From: Ignavibacteriales bacterium
GTDB lineage: Bacteria; Bacteroidota; Ignavibacteria; Ignavibacteriales; Melioribacteraceae
Reading direction: 5' to 3'
DNA: 64,000 bases
Assembly: GCA_021740915.1 (NCBI GenBank)
Contig: JAIOYW010000013.1
Coordinates: 62,001 to 126,000, forward strand
Part shown: piece after piece, positions 1 through 9,632 of the stretch
Numbering within the stretch: position 1 is the first letter of the stretch
Layout of the letters: each line of letters begins with the position of its first letter
The notes under the pieces: model-generated
The model's database searches: none
The model's input: the letters and a program-made list of their open reading frames with translations, nothing else
Told to the model about the DNA's origin: nothing
Position numbers and translations under genes: made by a program

Positions 1-1316
1 AAATCAATAAAACATTTCTAGCCGGTGCCTCCTGGCAAAGCACTTTGATCTCGGAAATTATGTATTATCCGGCAGGCAGCAATGCTGAATGGATTGAGCT
101 CAAAAATCAAACTGCTGATGACATTAATATTTCCGGCTGGTCAATCTCGGGAACACGTAAGGCACCTGAGCAACACATCACAAACCAAAAATCAATAATT
201 CCCGCAGGCGGATTTTACATTATCTCCTCCGACACTTCACGAACTCCCTCTGTCAATCTGAAAGCAGAATATAATTTTGGCTCGTTGGGCAACTCAGGTG
301 GTCACATTTATCTTTTTGACAATCGCGGGTTTATTGTTGATAGCTGTTATTATTCACCTTTGCCCGGCAGGTTTGACGGCAGATCGCTCGAAAGACTCAA
401 CAATTCTCCGGAATCCTGGTTCGGATCGATCTCTGACATTGGGCACTCCTGCGGACAGAATAATTCGCTGGACACCCTCATTCTCCCCGCTGTCGGATCA
501 TTAAGAATTAATGAAATAATGTATGAACCCTCAGCCGGGGATGCTGAATTCGTTGAGATAATCAACACTTCACTGGCATCTGTTAATCTGACGGGTGTTT
601 CTCTTTCAGATAATAATGGTGATCGTTTCTATTTTACTGATTTTTCTGCTTCATTACCTGCAAATGAATATTATGTGCTCGCTTCGGATTCAAACATAAT
701 TTCTCGTTTTTTAATTGAAAATTTTTCCGGAAAATTGAAAATATCCGGTACTTCGGAGCTTTCATTAACAAATACCGGGAAAAAGCTGTTTATTCTGGAT
801 ATCGCCGGAAATATTATTGATTCGCTTCAATACTCGCCAAAATGGCATAATCCGCAAATCAATTCTTTGAAGGATCGTTCACTTGAAAAGATATCTCCTG
901 CAACTATTAATTCTCGAGATACCTGGACATCATCAGTTGCATCATACGGCGGAACACCCCTGAAGCAAAACTCTGTTTACACAAAACCTGCGTCTCAGAA
1001 AGGCAGTCTCACGTTTTCACCAAATCCTTTCTCGCCGGATAACGATGGTTTTGAAGATTTTATGATGATTTCCTATAACCTCAATACACCCTCTGCCGAG
1101 ATACACATAAAGATTTTTGATTCTAAGGGCAGGCTTCGGCGAACGTTCTATCCCGGATTTTTGCCTGGAAACTCCGGCGGCATTATTTATGACGGACTTG
1201 ATGACAATCAAAATCCACTGCCGATAGGGATATATATTATGCTTTTCGAAGCCGTAGGATCAAATGGAGTTAAAACTGCATATAAGCAGGTTTTCGTAGT
1301 TGCAAGGAGATTATAA
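1..1316 (+). CDS. Lamin-tail-domain secreted protein, 5' end cut by window
   Basis: The frame is open to base 3 of the window, so the true start lies outside and at least 437 residues are visible. Two copies of a lamin tail (LTD) domain can be seen, each opening with I-(S/N)-E-I-M-Y and E-(W/F)-(I/V)-E-(L/I), near visible residues 15-130 and 165-290. A third, C-terminal beta-sandwich of about 100 residues (F-S-P-N-P-F-S-P-D-N-D-G onwards, ending V-V-A-R-R-L) resembles FlgD-Ig/gliding-motility type tails used for surface export in this phylum. LTD proteins of such bacteria are usually secreted and surface bound; that is family knowledge. The specific substrate is unknown. It stands alone on the plus strand, facing the convergent lpd gene. 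Confidence 0.8.
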   Translation, partial: INKTFLAGASWQSTLISEIMYYPAGSNAEWIELKNQTADDINISGWSISGTRKAPEQHITNQKSIIPAGGFYIISSDTSRTPSVNLKAEYNFGSLGNSGGHIYLFDNRGFIVDSCYYSPLPGRFDGRSLERLNNSPESWFGSISDIGHSCGQNNSLDTLILPAVGSLRINEIMYEPSAGDAEFVEIINTSLASVNLTGVSLSDNNGDRFYFTDFSASLPANEYYVLASDSNIISRFLIENFSGKLKISGTSELSLTNTGKKLFILDIAGNIIDSLQYSPKWHNPQINSLKDRSLEKISPATINSRDTWTSSVASYGGTPLKQNSVYTKPASQKGSLTFSPNPFSPDNDGFEDFMMISYNLNTPSAEIHIKIFDSKGRLRRTFYPGFLPGNSGGIIYDGLDDNQNPLPIGIYIMLFEAVGSNGVKTAYKQVFVVARRL

Positions 1317-1520
1317 GGGACTGTTTTGCCATGTATTAAATGATCCCAAATAACTTAGCATATCTGAGTTTTACAGGTTTTATCTGCTGAATTTAACCAG
1401 TTCACTCAGTGATTGATAGGGTTCATTATTAAAATTTTTTACAATTATTAATTCAGCCCATCTGATGGGCAAATTTATTACTTCAAACTGCCCAAGGCAG
1501 TTTTCCATTCTTTAGTCACA

Positions 1521-1543
1521 AACCCGGAAGAACCGGGTTTTTA
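1521..1543 (+). terminator. Rho-independent terminator between convergent genes
   Basis: A 7-bp perfect stem AACCCGG/CCGGGTT with a 5-base loop is followed by four T and a TA-rich stretch on the plus strand. It lies 205 bases after the lamin-tail gene. Two further small hairpins (GCCCATC..GATGGGC near 1456-1470, and AAACTGCC/GGCAGTTT at 1485-1503) sit just upstream and may act for the opposite, lpd side. Confidence 0.65.
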
Positions 1544-1563
1544 TTATAGCTGTAAATTCAGAA

Positions 1564-2979
1564 TTATTTCCTTTTGGGTCTGTAAAGGTGCGCGCTTTCG
1601 CCAAAGAACACTTCTGCCGCTTCCATAACAGTTTCAGAAAGTGTGGGATGCGGATGGATACTCATTGCAATATCTTTAGCATTCGCAGCCATCTCAATCG
1701 CAAGCACGCCCTCTGCTATCATATCTCCAGCCCCAACACCAACGATGCCCATTCCAATAATACGCTGAGATTCTTTGTCGAAAAGAAGTTTTGTCAATCC
1801 ATCGTTTCTGCCGAGAGTAGATGCCCTTCCACTGGCAGCCCAGGGAAATCGCGCCACTTCGTAATTCAGTCCTTTTTCTTTGGCTTCATTCTCTGTGACT
1901 CCAGCCCAGGCAAGTTCCGGATCGGTAAAAACAACAGCCGGAATTGCTGCCGGCTCAAAAGCGACTTTGTGACCCCGGATGGCCTCAACAGCTACTTTTC
2001 CTTCGGCGCTTGCTTTATGAGCAAGCATCGGATTACCAACAATATCTCCGATTGCATAAATAGAGGGATCGGCTGTCTGCAATTTTTCATCGACAATAAT
2101 AAATCCGCGGTCATTAATTTTTACGCCGGTATTCTCCAATCCAAGTCCCTGAGTAACCGGTCGCCTTCCAACAGAGACAAGAACTTTATTAAAGAAAAGT
2201 TCTTCCCTGCCCTTATCAGATTCAATAGTTACCGTTGCTCCGTTCTTCTCTTCTTTTAAGGCAACAACTTTTGTGTTAAGCATAATCCTTTGAAAGGCGG
2301 CATAAAGGCTTTTTTCAAGGATTTTAACCATATCACCATCTGCGCCTGGCAGTAGTCCCGATGTCATTTCAACTACAGTCACTTTGCTGCCAAGTGCTGA
2401 ATAAACAGAACCAAGTTCAAGACCAATATATCCGCCACCAATAACAAGGAAATTCTCAGGAATCTCTTTAAGCTCAAGCGCTCCGGTTGAATCCCAAACA
2501 TGCGGTGAATCAATAGAGATTCCCGGAATTCTGGTCGGGACTGAGCCTGTTGCAATAATTATGTTTTTAAAGCTCATTTCTTCAGTGGTGCCATCATTTT
2601 TCTCAATACTGACAGTATTTGAATTCACAAATGTGGCAGTCCCCCTGAGATAATTGATTTTTCGCTGCCGGCTCAACTGACCGAGTCCGCCTGTCATTTT
2701 ATTCACGACGTTTTCTTTAAAAGTCCGCAACTTATCGAGATCGATAACGGGTTTGCCGAAAGTAATTCCAATATGTTCAGCCTCACGGGCTTCCCTTACA
2801 AGTTTTGCTACATGAAGCAGCGCCTTTGATGGAATACAACCCCTGTAAAGGCATACTCCTCCGGGATTAGTATCTTTCTCGATTAGAGTAATATCCATTC
2901 CATGATCGGCAGCGAGAAACGCGGCAACATATCCTCCGGGTCCTCCTCCGATAACTGCTAATTCTTTTTGTGTTGACAT
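1564..2979 (-). CDS. lpdA: Dihydrolipoyl dehydrogenase (E3)
   Basis: This 471-residue FAD disulfide oxidoreductase reoxidises dihydrolipoamide to lipoamide with NAD+, the last step of the pyruvate dehydrogenase cycle, in the cytoplasm. Visible hallmarks are the N-terminal FAD motif G-G-G-P-G-G-Y near residues 11-17, the redox-active pair C-L-Y-R-G-C near 43-48, the NAD motif V-I-G-G-G-Y-I-G-L-E-L-G near 180-190, the A-I-G-D second FAD motif near 312, and the C-terminal catalytic H-P-H-P-T-x-S-E. Length is normal for the family. It is the third gene of an aceE-aceF-lpd operon, 24 bases after aceF, so E3 is most likely dedicated to this complex. It may also serve other 2-oxoacid dehydrogenases. 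Confidence 0.96.
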   Translation of the reverse strand: MSTQKELAVIGGGPGGYVAAFLAADHGMDITLIEKDTNPGGVCLYRGCIPSKALLHVAKLVREAREAEHIGITFGKPVIDLDKLRTFKENVVNKMTGGLGQLSRQRKINYLRGTATFVNSNTVSIEKNDGTTEEMSFKNIIIATGSVPTRIPGISIDSPHVWDSTGALELKEIPENFLVIGGGYIGLELGSVYSALGSKVTVVEMTSGLLPGADGDMVKILEKSLYAAFQRIMLNTKVVALKEEKNGATVTIESDKGREELFFNKVLVSVGRRPVTQGLGLENTGVKINDRGFIIVDEKLQTADPSIYAIGDIVGNPMLAHKASAEGKVAVEAIRGHKVAFEPAAIPAVVFTDPELAWAGVTENEAKEKGLNYEVARFPWAASGRASTLGRNDGLTKLLFDKESQRIIGMGIVGVGAGDMIAEGVLAIEMAANAKDIAMSIHPHPTLSETVMEAAEVFFGESAHLYRPKRK

Positions 2980-3003
2980 TCGCTTTCCTGATAAATTTTA
3001 ATA

Positions 3004-4650
3004 TTACCCTTCAAGATTTAGCAAAAACGGGTTTTCAAGAGCCTCTGCAACCCAGCGGATAAATCTTGCTGCATCTGCTCCGTCAATAATCCTGTGATCA
3101 TATGAGAGTGACAGCGGAAGCATTAACCTCGGCACAAAACCGCCATTTACAAATTTCGGCTCCATTGCCCCTCTTGAAACACCCAGAATAGCTACTTCAG
3201 GTGAATTCACAATAGGTGTGAAGTAGGTTCCGCCAATGCCGCCAAGATTACTTATAGAAAAATTGCCTCCCTGCATATCATCGATCGTTAGCTTTTTATC
3301 CTTCGCTTTACGCGATATTTCAGCCAGGTCAGCAGAAAGTTCGGTAATGTTTTTCTTATCCACATTTTTTATGACCGGGACGAGCAGTCCTTTTTCAGTA
3401 TCAACCGCAACGCCGATATTATAATACTTTTTATAAACAACCTCTTTCCTCTCCATATCCACGCTTGAATTGAACTGCGGGAATTTTTTAAGTGCAGAAG
3501 CAATTACTTTAAGAAGAATCGCTGTGACTGTTAGTTTTCCGCCTGCCTGCTCAACAGTTTTCGAATATTTTTTTCTCAATTCTTCAAGATCTGTAATATC
3601 AGCTTTGTCGAATTGTGTTACATGCGGAATTGTTGACCATGCATAAGAGAGGTGTTCCGCTGTTTTCCTGCGTACATTCATCATCTCAGTTCGTTCTGTA
3701 TCGCCCCATTTCGAAAAATCCGGTAATGTTTCTTTGACGATGCCGATTCCACCCGTTAGTCCGCCTTCTTTTCGAATCTTTTGATTGAGATTTTTAGCAA
3801 ATAATTTTACATCATCAATTGATATTCTGCCGGAGGGACCTGATCCGCTAACTTCATTAATATCGATACCGATTTCACGCGCAAATTTTCTGACCGATGG
3901 TGCTGCTGGAGCTATTTTATCGGGCATTCCCGCTTTTGTTACCGACAATACAGGCGGAACAAACATTTTGGATCTTTCCTCTTGTGTTTCTGATGCCTGT
4001 TTCGTTTGAGATTCTACCCTTAAAGCCGGGGCGGGTTTCGAAACTTCTTTCACGGGAGTTGAAGAACTCCCCATTACAATAAGAATAACATCTCCGACTG
4101 CAGCTTTAGCGCCGGACTGAACCTTCACTTCAAGCACCTTCCCGCTTACTTCGGATGGGACCTCAACTGATGCTTTACCTGTTTCAAGCTCGATAACTGA
4201 CTGATTGAATTCAACATTATCGCCGGGCTTAACCAATACCTTTGTGACATCGCCAGATTCTATGCCCTCGCCAAGAAATGGAAGCCTGAATTCGACTTTA
4301 CCGGGGGCCTGAGTTTTAGTTGTAATTACTGGTTCAGATTCCTTTTTCACTGCCGGCTGTGAAATTTCCGGTTTCTGAGACTTAGGTGTCTCTGCCTTTT
4401 TTAGGGTGGCGCCTGCGGTTGAATAAGTAAAAAGTGTTGCCCCAATCTTGATTTTATCACCAACCCTTACTTTCACTGAATCAACGATTCCGCTCACTTC
4501 AGATGGCACTTCAACTGTCGCCTTTCCAGTCTCAATTTCTACAATGGGCTGGTTTTGTTCTACCTTCTCACCGATTTTGATCAAAACCCGGGTTACATCA
4601 GCTGATTCAATGTTTTCGCCCAGTTCGGGCAGCTTAAATTCTAAAGCCAT
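3004..4650 (-). CDS. aceF: Pyruvate dehydrogenase E2, dihydrolipoamide acetyltransferase
   Basis: The 548-residue E2 core carries two lipoyl domains (about 1-78 and 118-195), each with the E-T-G-K-A-(T/S)-V-E-V-P-S-E motif whose lysine is lipoylated. Long Ala/Pro/Lys/Thr-rich linkers join them to a peripheral subunit-binding domain (about 255-290, P-S-V-R-K-F-A-R-E) and a catalytic domain (about 320-548) with the active-site D-H-R-I-I-D-G motif near the end. It moves the acetyl group from E1 to CoA. Two lipoyl domains, rather than one or three, is a normal variation. The gene sits 23 bases after aceE and 24 before lpdA, a tight operon on the minus strand. Confidence 0.95.
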   Translation of the reverse strand: MALEFKLPELGENIESADVTRVLIKIGEKVEQNQPIVEIETGKATVEVPSEVSGIVDSVKVRVGDKIKIGATLFTYSTAGATLKKAETPKSQKPEISQPAVKKESEPVITTKTQAPGKVEFRLPFLGEGIESGDVTKVLVKPGDNVEFNQSVIELETGKASVEVPSEVSGKVLEVKVQSGAKAAVGDVILIVMGSSSTPVKEVSKPAPALRVESQTKQASETQEERSKMFVPPVLSVTKAGMPDKIAPAAPSVRKFAREIGIDINEVSGSGPSGRISIDDVKLFAKNLNQKIRKEGGLTGGIGIVKETLPDFSKWGDTERTEMMNVRRKTAEHLSYAWSTIPHVTQFDKADITDLEELRKKYSKTVEQAGGKLTVTAILLKVIASALKKFPQFNSSVDMERKEVVYKKYYNIGVAVDTEKGLLVPVIKNVDKKNITELSADLAEISRKAKDKKLTIDDMQGGNFSISNLGGIGGTYFTPIVNSPEVAILGVSRGAMEPKFVNGGFVPRLMLPLSLSYDHRIIDGADAARFIRWVAEALENPFLLNLEG

Positions 4651-4673
4651 TTTATATACCGTTCAATTTTCAT

Positions 4674-7355
4674 TTAGTCTTTGAGTGGATTAGGTTTATC
4701 CGGATTTATTCCGAGTTCCTTTGCCGCCGCTTTCAAGGCCGCCGCTTTAATCTTTTTATCTTTATACAAAGCATATAACGATGCATAGACAATATGTTTT
4801 GCATCAACTTCGAAGAAATCGCGAAGAGCCTCGCGACCTTCACTACGTCCAAAGCCATATGTTCCAAGTGTAGTAAGCTGTCCGGGAAGCCATTTAGAGA
4901 TGGAATCACCTAAAATCTGCACATAATCCGATGCTGATACGAATACTCCCGATTCCCCCTCAGTAACCTGAGAAATGTAGGGAGTCTTTTTCTGAGAATC
5001 GGCATTCAACATATTATGCCTTTCACATTCCATAGCATCCAGTCTGAGCATTTTGTAACTTGTAACGCTCCAGATATCTGCGGAAACACCATATTTTTCT
5101 TCTAGAATAGTCTGGGCTTTAATAACTTCGTTCAAAATTGCTCCGCTGCCCATCAGATGAACTTTATTCCCTGATTTTTTCTTTGAGGCATGGAATTTAT
5201 ACATACCCTTAAGAATACCTTCTTTTATGCCTTTGATTTTGGGCATTTCAGGCATCGGATAATTTTCGTTCAAAACTGTAATATAGTAATAATGGTTTTC
5301 CTGTTTCTCATACATCCTGTAAATACCCTCCCTTATGATAACAGCGAGTTCAAAAGCAAAAGCAGGATCATATGTGATAACATTAGGGATAGGATAAGCC
5401 AAAAGATGGCTTTGACCATCCTGATGCTGAAGCCCTTCGCCCGCCAGAGTAGTTCTGCCGGAAGTTCCGCCGATAAGAAATCCTTTGGCCCGCATATCAG
5501 CAGCAGCCCAGGCAAGATCGCCAATCCTCTGGAAACCAAACATAGAGTAATAGATAAAAAATGGGATAGTATTTACTCCGTGTGTAGCATAAGCTGTGCC
5601 TGCGGCAACAAATGAGGACATCGCGCCGGCTTCGGTAATTCCTTCCTCTAAAATCTGTCCGTCTCTGGCTTCTTTGTAATAGAGAAGACTATCCCGATCA
5701 ACAGGATCATACAGTTGTCCGACATGCGAATAAATACCAATAGCACGGAAAAGCGATTCCATTCCAAAGGTTCTTGCTTCATCGGGAACGATAGGAACTA
5801 TCAGTTTGCCAACTTCACGATCTTTCAGCAGTTTGGAAAGAATGCGGACAAAAACCATTGTGGTAGAAGCATCACGCCCGCTTGTTCCCTTGTAAAATTC
5901 TTCAAACAATTCTTCTGAAGGAGTCTGAATAGGATTGACTTTAACCATTCGTCTTGGAACATATCCGCCAAGTGCTTTCCTTCTTTCTTTAAGATATTTA
6001 ATCTCCGGACTGTTTTCAGCCGGGCGATAAAACGGTGCGTGGGCAATTTCGTCGTCAGAAATCGGGATTCCGAATCTTGTCCGGAACTCTTTTAATTCGT
6101 CTTCATTCAGTTTTTTCTGCTGATGAGTTATATTTTTTCCTTCACCGGCTTCACCCAGTCCATAACCTTTGACAGTCCTGGCAAGCACTACAGTAGGTTT
6201 ACCAGAGCTTTCGACCGCGGCTTTGAAAGCTGCATAAACCTTTTCGGGATCGTGACCGCCTCTTTTCATTTTAAGAAGGTAATCATCAGAATATTTTTCG
6301 ACAAGTTTCAGAAGTTCAGGATATTTTCCGAAGAAATTTTCTCTGATATATGCGCCATCTTCAACAATATACTTTTGAGATTCGCCATCGATCATTTCAT
6401 TCATTCTCTGAGTTAATCTGCCGCGTTTATCTTCTTCGAGCAATGAATCCCATTCACTACCCCAGATAACTTTAATTACATTCCAGCCCGCTCCTCTGAA
6501 AACAGCCTCAAGTTCCTGAACTATATTCCCGTTTCCACGAACTGGTCCATCGAGCCGTTGAAGATTGCAGTTAATTACAAAAATCAGGTTGTCCAGTTTC
6601 TCACGCGCTGCGAGCGAAATGGCACCAAGCGCTTCAGGTTCGTCAGTTTCCCCATCACCAAGAAATGCCCAGACTTTTGATTTGCCGGGCTGTTTCAGAC
6701 CGCGGTCCTCAAGATAACGGTTAAAACGCGCCTGATAAATTGCCATAATTGGACCAAGACCCATTGAAACTGTCGGGAATTCCCAGAAATCAGGCATCAG
6801 CCATGGATGTGGATAAGAAGATAGTCCACCGCCTTTTTTTAGTTCACGTCTGAAGTTTTCAAGTTTTTCTTTACTTATTCTTCCCTCCAGAAATGCCCTG
6901 GCATAAATTCCGGGTGCGGCATGACCCTGAAAATAAATCTGATCTCCGTCATAATTGTCATCTTTCCCGCGGAAAAAATGATTAAAGGCAATCTCATATA
7001 TTGTAGCTGCTGAGGCATACGTTGAAATGTGTCCGCCGATGCCTGGCTCTTCCTTATTCGCCCTGACCACCATTGCCATTGCATTCCAGCGGATGATACT
7101 TTTTATTCTTCTCTCAATTTCTCTTCCGCCTGGAAAAGAAGGCTGTTTTGACTGTGGGATTGTATTAATGTAAGGAGTATTTGCAGTGAACGGAAGCTCG
7201 ACTCCTGCCTCATGAGCATAAGTATCAAGTTCAAGCAGAAGTTTTTTAACTCTCTCCGGGCCGCCTGCCTGTAAAACATATTCAAGTGACTCCAGCCATT
7301 CTCTTATCTCAATTTCTTCAACTGAAAGCTGTTCGTCATTTCGGATTTCGTCCAT
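4674..7355 (-). CDS. aceE: Pyruvate dehydrogenase E1, homodimeric type
   Basis: The 893-residue protein matches the single-chain, homodimeric E1 of the proteobacterial kind rather than the alpha/beta heterodimer. It decarboxylates pyruvate with thiamine diphosphate and acetylates the E2 lipoyl groups. Visible marks are G-H-I-S-T-Y near residue 105, the ThDP motif opening G-D-G-E-T-D-E-P near 231 and closing in N-C-N-L-Q-R-L-D-G-P-V-R-G, and E-x-G-I-T-E-A-G-A in the transketolase-like middle part. It leads the aceE-aceF-lpd operon, and the 340-base region upstream presumably holds the operon promoter. Start is ATG at 7355, followed by an acidic N-terminal helix typical of AceE, which binds E2. 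Confidence 0.96.
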   Translation of the reverse strand: MDEIRNDEQLSVEEIEIREWLESLEYVLQAGGPERVKKLLLELDTYAHEAGVELPFTANTPYINTIPQSKQPSFPGGREIERRIKSIIRWNAMAMVVRANKEEPGIGGHISTYASAATIYEIAFNHFFRGKDDNYDGDQIYFQGHAAPGIYARAFLEGRISKEKLENFRRELKKGGGLSSYPHPWLMPDFWEFPTVSMGLGPIMAIYQARFNRYLEDRGLKQPGKSKVWAFLGDGETDEPEALGAISLAAREKLDNLIFVINCNLQRLDGPVRGNGNIVQELEAVFRGAGWNVIKVIWGSEWDSLLEEDKRGRLTQRMNEMIDGESQKYIVEDGAYIRENFFGKYPELLKLVEKYSDDYLLKMKRGGHDPEKVYAAFKAAVESSGKPTVVLARTVKGYGLGEAGEGKNITHQQKKLNEDELKEFRTRFGIPISDDEIAHAPFYRPAENSPEIKYLKERRKALGGYVPRRMVKVNPIQTPSEELFEEFYKGTSGRDASTTMVFVRILSKLLKDREVGKLIVPIVPDEARTFGMESLFRAIGIYSHVGQLYDPVDRDSLLYYKEARDGQILEEGITEAGAMSSFVAAGTAYATHGVNTIPFFIYYSMFGFQRIGDLAWAAADMRAKGFLIGGTSGRTTLAGEGLQHQDGQSHLLAYPIPNVITYDPAFAFELAVIIREGIYRMYEKQENHYYYITVLNENYPMPEMPKIKGIKEGILKGMYKFHASKKKSGNKVHLMGSGAILNEVIKAQTILEEKYGVSADIWSVTSYKMLRLDAMECERHNMLNADSQKKTPYISQVTEGESGVFVSASDYVQILGDSISKWLPGQLTTLGTYGFGRSEGREALRDFFEVDAKHIVYASLYALYKDKKIKAAALKAAAKELGINPDKPNPLKD

Positions 7356-7540
7356 TTGTTATCCTTTAAGGTTTTCTCATTCTTAGATAGATATTAAGAC
7401 ATCAGGTAAAGTTTTATAAAATCACTCACTTAAAAATAATAAAATTTTAAGGCATTTTATCAGAACTATAGATATCTATCTTTAACATACTATTAATATA
7501 TGCGAAAAGTTCACTTATAGTTGTTTTAACTAACCTGATG

Positions 7541-7655
7541 CCAGAATTAATCGGATATTCCATCTGATTAATTCCGGGAAAGCAGATAGAAAAACATAAA
7601 AAGTCCCGGGCTGCCAGAGCTATTTCCCGGTGAATTAATTAATTCCGGTTTTTAT
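7541..7655 (+). promoter_or_regulatory. Structured leader with terminator-like hairpin, between aceE and the OYE gene
   Basis: The 338-base gap between the divergent aceE and flavin oxidoreductase genes is AT rich with two notable structures. A perfect inverted repeat GAATTAATC/GATTAATTC lies at 7544-7552 and 7566-7574, extendable by flanking CC/GG. About 60 bases later a hairpin with the same core (CCGG-t-GAATT..AATTC-CGG, 7627-7648) is followed by TTTTT. That is terminator-like yet sits upstream of the plus-strand gene start, so it may be an attenuator, or an end for a short leader RNA. I could not assign it to a known riboswitch class. Confidence 0.35.
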
Positions 7656-7693
7656 TAGCAGCTATATGTTAAAAAAGCCCCTGAAAATTCAGC

Positions 7694-9631
7694 TTGATTA
7701 ATCTTGATGTTGAATCTTTCTTTCAAGATTTTCATCTAAAAGGAAAAGAGACAAATGCTTATATGACTGATCAACTTAAACTTCGAAATAACTTCATTAT
7801 GAGCGCCGTAAAAACCGGATATGGCGATGTCGAGGGCAATATCACACACCGCCATCTTGCTTTTTGGGAAAGACGATCAAAACATGTTGGCGCTGTGATT
7901 TTCGAGCCGTTTTATTTAGACAAACATGTCCGGGAATTGCCGACTCAGATTGGCATTGATACGGATGATAAAATCCCGGGTCACAAAAAACTTGTAGAAA
8001 CAGTAAGAAAAAATGGTGCAAAAGCCATTGCCCATCTGAATCATCCGGGAAGGATGGCAAACCCCAATATTCCTGGGAATTACCTTTTATCTGCCTCAGA
8101 AATACCATGCCCCAACGGTGGAAAAACCCCAAGGTCACTGACAATTCAAGAAATCCATGGTGTTCAGAGACTATTCACGGAGGCGGCAATACGGTCTGAG
8201 AAGGCTGGTTACGATGCAATTGAATTACAATTCGGGCTTGGTTATCTTATTGCACAATTTATCTCTCCGGTTTCAAATCTTAGAACCGATCACTATGGCG
8301 GATCGCTTGAAAACAGAATGCGATTCGGTCTTGAAATATTAAGAGCGATAAAGAGCAGCATTAGCTTGCCCGTTATCATCCGTGTCAGCGGAGATGAAAA
8401 ATATGCGGGGGGACTTGGACCAGATCAGGTCGCCGAAATCGTAAAAATGCTCGAAAATGAAGATGTTGCCGCGCTGCATATAACAAGTGGCGATGTGTGC
8501 ATGAGTCCGCCCTGGTATTATCAGCATCACTTTATTCCCAAGGGAGCGACCTGGCAAATTGCAAAAAGTATCAAGGCTGAAACCCGTCTCCCTATAATAG
8601 CCGTGGGTCAGATCACCGAAAAAGAAGATATCGAAACAATTATTGGCAATAAATATTCGGATTATATTGCCATTGGCAGAGCGCTGATAGCGGATCCTGA
8701 TTTTGTGGGAAAATGCATTGGTGCCGATGTCGGCAATATTCGTCCATGCAGTTCCTGCCTTACCGGCTGTCTCGGTCGAATTAAAGTTGGAAAGGGGCTT
8801 CAGTGCGAGATAAACCCCGAGGTTGGACGGGAAACGGAGCAGTTTTTCCCGGCAGCAGCAAGTAAAAAATTTGCAGTGATTGGTGGAGGTATGGCGGGTA
8901 TGCAGGCAGCAATTACATTAAAGCAGCGAGGACATACAGTTGAAATTTTTGAAAAATCCGAACTTGGCGGTCAGTTTCTATTGGCTCCCCTGCCATCAAA
9001 TAAAGGGTCGCTGCAAAAGCAGATAGAATATTTCAAAACGGAGATAAGCGATATTCCTGTAATTAAGAAAAAAGCGGAAGCAGATGATCTTTTAGGCAAG
9101 TATGACGAAATTGTTATTGCAACAGGATCAAAACCTTTTATTCCTGAAATTGCCGGTTTGAACAATTACTCCTGGGCTGAAATTCTTTACCAAAAGAATA
9201 TCCCGACCGGGAGAAAGGTGCTGATTATCGGCGGAGGACTTATTGGAGTTGAGGTGGCAAACACTCTTTCAGACAACAATAATGAAGTGATCATTATAGA
9301 AATGATGGATGAAATTGCAAGAGACATGGAGATGGTTTCAAGAAAACTTAATCTTGGTCAGCTTCAAAGAAAACGGATTCCGGTTCATACTAAGTGCACT
9401 GTTGAAAACTTCACGGGCGGCTCAGCCAAGATCAGAAATCTTACGGATAATTCAGTATTTGAAATTAATAGTATTGATCTCGTCGTCATCGCAGCAGGAA
9501 TGAGATCGGACAGGCAACTATTCGAAAAGATAAACACCAAAATTCCTGTCCATATTGTCGGTGATGCCGAAAAGCCCGGGGACGTTGTATCGGCAATTCA
9601 AAGCGCATTTTTCACTTGCAGGGAATTATAA
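7694..9631 (+). CDS. NADH:flavin oxidoreductase / 2,4-dienoyl-CoA reductase-like, OYE family
   Basis: A 645-residue three-part flavoenzyme. An FMN TIM barrel (about 1-345) shows the OYE signature S-N-L-R-T-D-H-Y-G-G-S-L-E-N-R. A cysteine cluster C-S-S-C-L-T-G-C plus a following C (about 352-377) should bind a 4Fe-4S centre. An FAD/NAD(P) module (about 395-645) has G-G-G-M-A-G-M and G-G-G-L-I-G-V-E. The family reduces activated C=C bonds using NAD(P)H. The site usually reading H-G-A-H-G-Y-L reads Q-F-G-L-G-Y-L here, so the substrate-binding histidine pair is missing. The start is unsure: TTG 7694 is the first possible, and ATG 7763 (622 residues) has a purine-rich AAAGGAAAAGAGA upstream and gives a more usual N terminus. 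It is followed one base later by a NifX-like gene. Confidence 0.85.
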   Translation: MINLDVESFFQDFHLKGKETNAYMTDQLKLRNNFIMSAVKTGYGDVEGNITHRHLAFWERRSKHVGAVIFEPFYLDKHVRELPTQIGIDTDDKIPGHKKLVETVRKNGAKAIAHLNHPGRMANPNIPGNYLLSASEIPCPNGGKTPRSLTIQEIHGVQRLFTEAAIRSEKAGYDAIELQFGLGYLIAQFISPVSNLRTDHYGGSLENRMRFGLEILRAIKSSISLPVIIRVSGDEKYAGGLGPDQVAEIVKMLENEDVAALHITSGDVCMSPPWYYQHHFIPKGATWQIAKSIKAETRLPIIAVGQITEKEDIETIIGNKYSDYIAIGRALIADPDFVGKCIGADVGNIRPCSSCLTGCLGRIKVGKGLQCEINPEVGRETEQFFPAAASKKFAVIGGGMAGMQAAITLKQRGHTVEIFEKSELGGQFLLAPLPSNKGSLQKQIEYFKTEISDIPVIKKKAEADDLLGKYDEIVIATGSKPFIPEIAGLNNYSWAEILYQKNIPTGRKVLIIGGGLIGVEVANTLSDNNNEVIIIEMMDEIARDMEMVSRKLNLGQLQRKRIPVHTKCTVENFTGGSAKIRNLTDNSVFEINSIDLVVIAAGMRSDRQLFEKINTKIPVHIVGDAEKPGDVVSAIQSAFFTCREL

Positions 9632-9632
9632 A

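Noticed and set aside
5190-5615. Open frame on the plus strand inside aceE
   Set aside because: It is antisense to a highly conserved enzyme and shows no protein family features.
9555-9632. Earlier start for the NifX-like gene
   Set aside because: It would overlap the oxidoreductase gene by 77 bases, while ATG 9633 gives the exact N terminus expected for the domain.
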